Shown: positions 7,642-10,632 of the stretch, one piece after another
How the letters are laid out: each line of letters begins with the position of its first letter
How positions within the stretch are numbered: position 1 is the first letter of the stretch
NCBI GenBank assembly: GCA_900128395.1
Contig: LT650003.1
Location: 1-10,632, forward strand
Length of the DNA stretch: 10,632 nt
Direction: 5' to 3'
Source of the DNA: Stramenopiles sp. TOSAG23-2
Taxonomy: Eukaryota; Sar
Translations under genes and position numbers: made by a program
Notes under the pieces: model-generated
The model's database searches: none
The model's input: only the letters and a program-made list of their open reading frames with translations
What the model was told of the DNA's origin: nothing

Positions 7642-7647
7642 TTTATT
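7642..7647 (-). terminator. Candidate polyadenylation signal AATAAA for paralogue B
   Basis: A minus-strand AATAAA lies about 80 nt beyond the paralogue B stop codon, within a T/A-rich stretch. Position and motif fit, but chance occurrences are common at this base composition. Confidence 0.35.
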
Positions 7648-7686
7648 AAAATATTTTTATATAATCATACACGACAACTTGACCTT

Positions 7687-7857
7687 TTACTACTACCGCC
7701 TAACCCCGATAAATTACTACTCGTACTACTGATTACGCGGCATTCCAATATCATTATTACTATTATTACTTTGCATGTCACTAGTTATTGACGATTTTTT
7801 AAGTAGTATTTTAGTACCCTTCTGTGCACTTGGATGAAACATTTTATTTTCAGTTAA
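7687..7857 (+). repeat. Intragenic duplication, copy 2 (3' end of paralogue B)
   Basis: 171 bp matching 8141-8310 in the same orientation with four substitutions and one inserted base. Copy 2 spans the present stop codon of paralogue B. It encodes a second LTENKMFHPSAQKGTKILLK segment. The inserted base (GATTACG against GATACG on the plus strand, near 7733) shifts the frame so that the protein ends two residues later. Confidence 0.92.
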
Positions 7858-9939
7858 ATCAGATGGCGTAGGAGATGCTTTTCCATCAAACAAACTTCTA
7901 CCGTTTTTCATACTAGTAGAAGAGCTACTTTTGCTTTCACCAATACTTAAGGAATCTGGTGGACCAGCATGATTAGTACTTTGTATTGATGTATCAAAGA
8001 TCGGCATTTCCGATGCCTCAAATTGAGGCGACAAACTCATACCGATTTGTGGCATTTTGTTTCCATCTTCTAGATTTATATCTGACGACGGCATTAACAT
8101 CGGAGAAGCTATAAATGCGGACTCTAACGACAATAAATTATTACTACTACCACCTAATCCCGATAAATTACTACTCGTACTACTGATACGCGGCATTCCA
8201 ATATCATTAGCACTATTATTACTTTGCATGTCACTAGTTATTGACGATTTTTTAAGTAGTATTTTAGTACCCTTCTGTGCACTTGGATGAAACATTTTAT
8301 TTTCAGTTAACTGGTATTTCGATAAGTATCGATTATGTAATACATTTGGATCCTGATCTTCCACATAAATATCATCGTCATGCTCACTATCACTTGGTAA
8401 TGTCAGCATGGAATCCGATCTCTCATACCTTGCTTCTCTAGCAGCAGACGTATTCTGCAATAAAGATGCGTGTGGCATTATGACGCTACTACTACCATGA
8501 TCGAAGGACAATCCGTTATTAGAAGTAGTATTTTTTCCCTTCTTCTCCCTCTTCTTCTGTTTCTTTCTAGGGCTTTTGCTATTACTTTTTTTATTTTTCG
8601 CTGGACGTTTATTTTTATTTTTCTCTTTCGTTTTACTTGTACCCGATTGTTGATTATTGGACAAAATTTTTGTGATATAAGTCGAACCTCTATTCAACAA
8701 CGAATCAATTGCTATTTGAAGTTTGATACGCTTTATTTTTGGATCCTCACCACTAATTCCATCACCATTTGTTTGGTTTAACATCGATATGGAGGATAAT
8801 CCTACCTGTTTAGCTAATTTTCTTTTAATTACACTTTTTTGTATTTTCTTACGCTTCTTTGTTTCTTTACTGTTTTGCAACTCTGCACATTTTCCCGGCG
8901 TTACTGTCAAATGCTGTTGAATTGGTAATTGACCTGCCCTTGCACGTTTGCTGCTTGATAATGTAAACGATGATGTTTGTGAGACTGCTACACATACCAT
9001 TGTATCACATGCACGGATCATCATTGGGTTGTTATTACGATCTACTATGCCCTCATCGTCAGCATCATTGGCATCTTTACTTATTGAAGATTTATCCATC
9101 ATGATGTCATCTGTTTTTTTCGTTACAGTCATTGGATCATTGCTGATGCTACCATTACCAATATGATTACTTTGCGTCGCTTTTTTCAATGCTTTCTTTG
9201 GTAATAATAAAACTACACGAAAGCAATGACGTTGATCTTTTTTATGTTTACTTGAACGCCAACCATAGTGCCAACTTGTTGGTGAAAAATGAAAAATAGT
9301 TTTATACGTAGATGTGTTTGGATTTTTCCCCCCTTCAAATTTTTCACTAGCAACGTAATCTTTCAATGGGTCATCTCGTGTACCTATTGTTGTGTGTGTT
9401 ACATTTTGTTTGGTTAGTTCACAAATTTTCTTTTCGGTTTAGATTCTGGTTCACTTTCAGACGTTGATTCCAGGTTCAGTTCCAGGTTCAGTTTCAGTTT
9501 CAGTTCAGATTTTCAGCCAAGAGCCAGCTGCCAAGATTCTATACATAATATAGTATATATAATTTTACTTACGTGTATTTTCAGCTAACTCAGCAATTTT
9601 CATCTCATCCCCAATCTTAAATACATCTTCATTTGTCACCATCATGTTTTTTTTCCATGTGACGAACGAACCGACTAAAATGCTTCCATTTGGCAATGGG
9701 CGCTCGGTATTGCACGTTACGGCGACCCTATGCCCACAAAAACCTTTCGAATGATGACCGGAAGGTAGACATTCTGGAAAACAACGTAAATTCTTTAAAC
9801 CACCACGTTTATTGTTACGCAAATAATGTTCCCTGCACAAAGAGTTTACGACTAAATTATACCGCGATGAATTCAAAAGATTGGGAAAATCTATAGCAGG
9901 TGATGGTGATGTAGAATTTCTAACAGATATTTTAGACAT
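7726..9939 (-). CDS. Putative nuclear DNA-binding protein (paralogue B), two exons: 9939-9573 and 9383-7726
   Basis: Joining the exons gives 675 codons including the stop (674 aa). The ATG at 9939-9937 (MSKISVRNS, A at -3) is the first in-frame ATG; upstream codons in the frame lack one. Splicing at GTAAGT/ATAG makes Arg123 and restores ENTR-TRDDPLKDYVASEK, aligning with paralogue A's DREDPLKEFVSSEK. Blocks shared with A are LCREHYLRNNKRGG with LRCFPECLPSGHH and FCGHRV; SPTSWHYGWRSSKHKKDQ (about 156-173) then FRVVLLLP; and SSFTLSSSKRARAGQ (about 260-274). About 60 extra Asp/Asn/Ser-rich residues separate the last two blocks. Lys-rich regions at about 288-315 and 371-407 are likely nuclear localisation signals. 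The C-terminal part is Ser/Asn-rich and disordered, with a repeated LTENKMFHPSAQKGTKILLK segment (from about 481 and 632). The lipocalin-like domain of A is absent. Function in DNA binding is inferred, not shown. Confidence 0.85.
8141..8310 (+). repeat. Intragenic duplication, copy 1 (within paralogue B)
   Basis: The intact copy of the 170-bp duplication, about 450 bp from copy 2. It is read in frame through GMPRISSTSSNLSGLGGSS and on into the Ser-rich region, with no stop. Confidence 0.92.
9384..9572 (-). other. Spliceosomal intron of paralogue B (189 nt)
   Basis: The minus strand reads AATACAC/GTAAGT at the donor and ACAACAATAG/GTACACG at the acceptor. CTAAC at 9417-9413 places a branch-point A about 30 nt before the acceptor. 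The intron contains in-frame stops, starting with the TAA of AAG-TAA just after the donor. Splicing restores alignment with the intronless paralogue A, which is strong support. Confidence 0.85.
9469..9504 (+). repeat. Hexamer repeat inside the intron
   Basis: Six consecutive hexamers of TCCAGG or TTCAGT type: TCCAGG, TTCAGT, TCCAGG, TTCAGT, TTCAGT, TTCAGT. On the coding strand these read as ACTGAA/CCTGGA units. Confidence 0.9.
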
Positions 9940-10632
9940 TTTAGTATGTGAGACTATGTAAAATATTTTTTTTCTACTATGGACGTCCACAGGAAGGGTA
10001 AAAATATAAATAATTAATCAAACAAGACAAAATACAATACAATGATTGATTAATGTAATGTTGATTTCCTTATTCTGTCCTACCTCTCTCTTTTGTATAT
10101 ATAATATATATGCGTAGGTATTATCTATATATGAATGCCAGTCACGGTAGTAGTAATAGTAGTTGTTGTTTTATGTCTATTCGTAAATATATTACGTTTT
10201 GGTTGCACATAGTGTGTCGCACTGTTAGTAAGTTAAATACATGTATCTATATATTTTGCCCATTATTTATTGTACAAGACAATAGCAGGACACATCATTA
10301 CAATTTAAAAACTAATTGTAATACAAAATCTACCACCAGTTTTGATGCGTCAATGCGTCTAGATGAAATCTTTTTACAAGCAAGTGCTATATCAATGCTA
10401 TTTAATGTCTAATCTGGTACATGTAATCCACTCCAACCTTGTAGACTATCTGTTGACGACAGTATACAGTATTATAACTTGTGCCCACTTGCCCACACGT
10501 GCCCAAAGTAAAAAGTAAAGATCTATAGTTTACAATACTAACCACACAAATATGTGCACTTAAGCACTATTCACTATGGGGGAAATATTCATCGTTTTTT
10601 CTATATTTTCGGATATTTGCTATTTTTTACAA
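9940..10632. other. Upstream region of paralogue B; no gene supported
   Basis: The first part (9940 to about 10100) is the presumed leader and promoter of paralogue B, with an A-rich run and TATATA motifs near 10098-10112. A plus-strand open frame of 100 codons at 10110-10412 has no recognisable features. A minus-strand stretch near 10407-10300 is open for about 35 codons after a TTAG, but cannot be joined to anything. The right edge holds a dispersed repeat. Confidence 0.5.
10565..10632 (+). repeat. Dispersed repeat core, copy 2, cut by the window edge
   Basis: Matches 7292-7359 with four substitutions in 68 bp. A CACGTGC motif lies 69 bp upstream (10496), compared with 73 bp upstream in copy 1 (7219), which suggests a shared left end with a more diverged stretch between. 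Confidence 0.85.

Larger units (their letters stand above)
6568..7725. other. AT-rich spacer between the two paralogues
   Basis: About 1.15 kb with no credible coding frame. It holds the presumed promoter and leader of paralogue A (TA-rich runs around 6596-6660), an AAT microsatellite, a 20-bp tandem duplication, a MITE-like element and the 3' flank of paralogue B. No TATA box can be singled out because TATATA is everywhere. Confidence 0.6.

Noticed and set aside
8057-9166. Plus-strand open frames opposite paralogue B
   Set aside because: Antisense shadows of Ser/Asn/Lys-rich coding sequence; the hydrophobic runs arise from the complement of Lys and Asn codons.
9940-9990. Extension of paralogue B upstream of the ATG at 9939 (reading DVHSRKKIFYIVSH)
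   Set aside because: The frame is open but begins with GTG and has no ATG. A GTG start is not expected in a nuclear eukaryotic gene, and ATG 9939 has a good context.
10300-10407. Minus-strand stretch reading like SIDIALACKKISSRRIDASK
   Set aside because: Open for only about 35 codons and would need a splice at TTAG with no identifiable upstream exon in the window. It may be real but is not supportable.
10110-10412. 100-codon plus-strand open frame
   Set aside because: Cys/Ile/Tyr-rich composition typical of AT-rich noncoding DNA. No domain, and a competing short open stretch lies on the other strand.

Overview
The window looks like nuclear DNA of a low-GC eukaryote. Evidence for this is a canonical spliceosomal intron (GTAAGT donor, CTAAC branch site, ATAG acceptor), many TA, CA and AAT microsatellites, AT-rich spacers with AATAAA signals, and proteins with Asn, Ser and Thr homopolymer tracts. 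The lipocalin-like C-terminal half of the largest protein, and the general look of the proteins, suggest a protist such as a stramenopile. That is an impression from memory of such proteins, not a proof. I saw no rRNA, tRNA, CRISPR or bacterial-type operon.

Layout, left to right; all credible genes are on the minus strand. (1) 1-728: an open frame running off the left edge, with no start codon until well inside and more GC than its surroundings; unrecognised, probably a terminal exon or a truncated inserted element. (2) 747-1240: two small ORFs that overlap by one base as TAATG. The downstream one is a zinc-ribbon protein with a possible mitochondrial presequence. (3) 2194-2502: a short ankyrin-repeat ORF, truncated or continuing through an unseen splice. 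(4) 2635-3790: a long inverted-repeat (foldback-like) element with internal tandem duplications. (5) 4321-6567 and 7726-9939: two tandem paralogues, the main content of the window.

The paralogues share a Cys/His-rich N-terminal block, a SPTSWHYGWRSSKHKKDQ block, an FTLSSSKRA block and a following lysine-rich nuclear-localisation region. I read them as a possible nuclear DNA-binding family. They differ in three ways. The first (748 aa, intronless) ends in a lipocalin-like beta-barrel candidate. The second (674 aa, one intron) lacks that domain. The second also carries a recent 170-bp internal duplication whose second copy has a one-base insertion that sets the present stop codon.

The spacers hold microsatellites, short tandem duplications and a dispersed MITE-like repeat. 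That repeat has a 68-bp core at 7292-7359 and again at the right edge (10565-10632).
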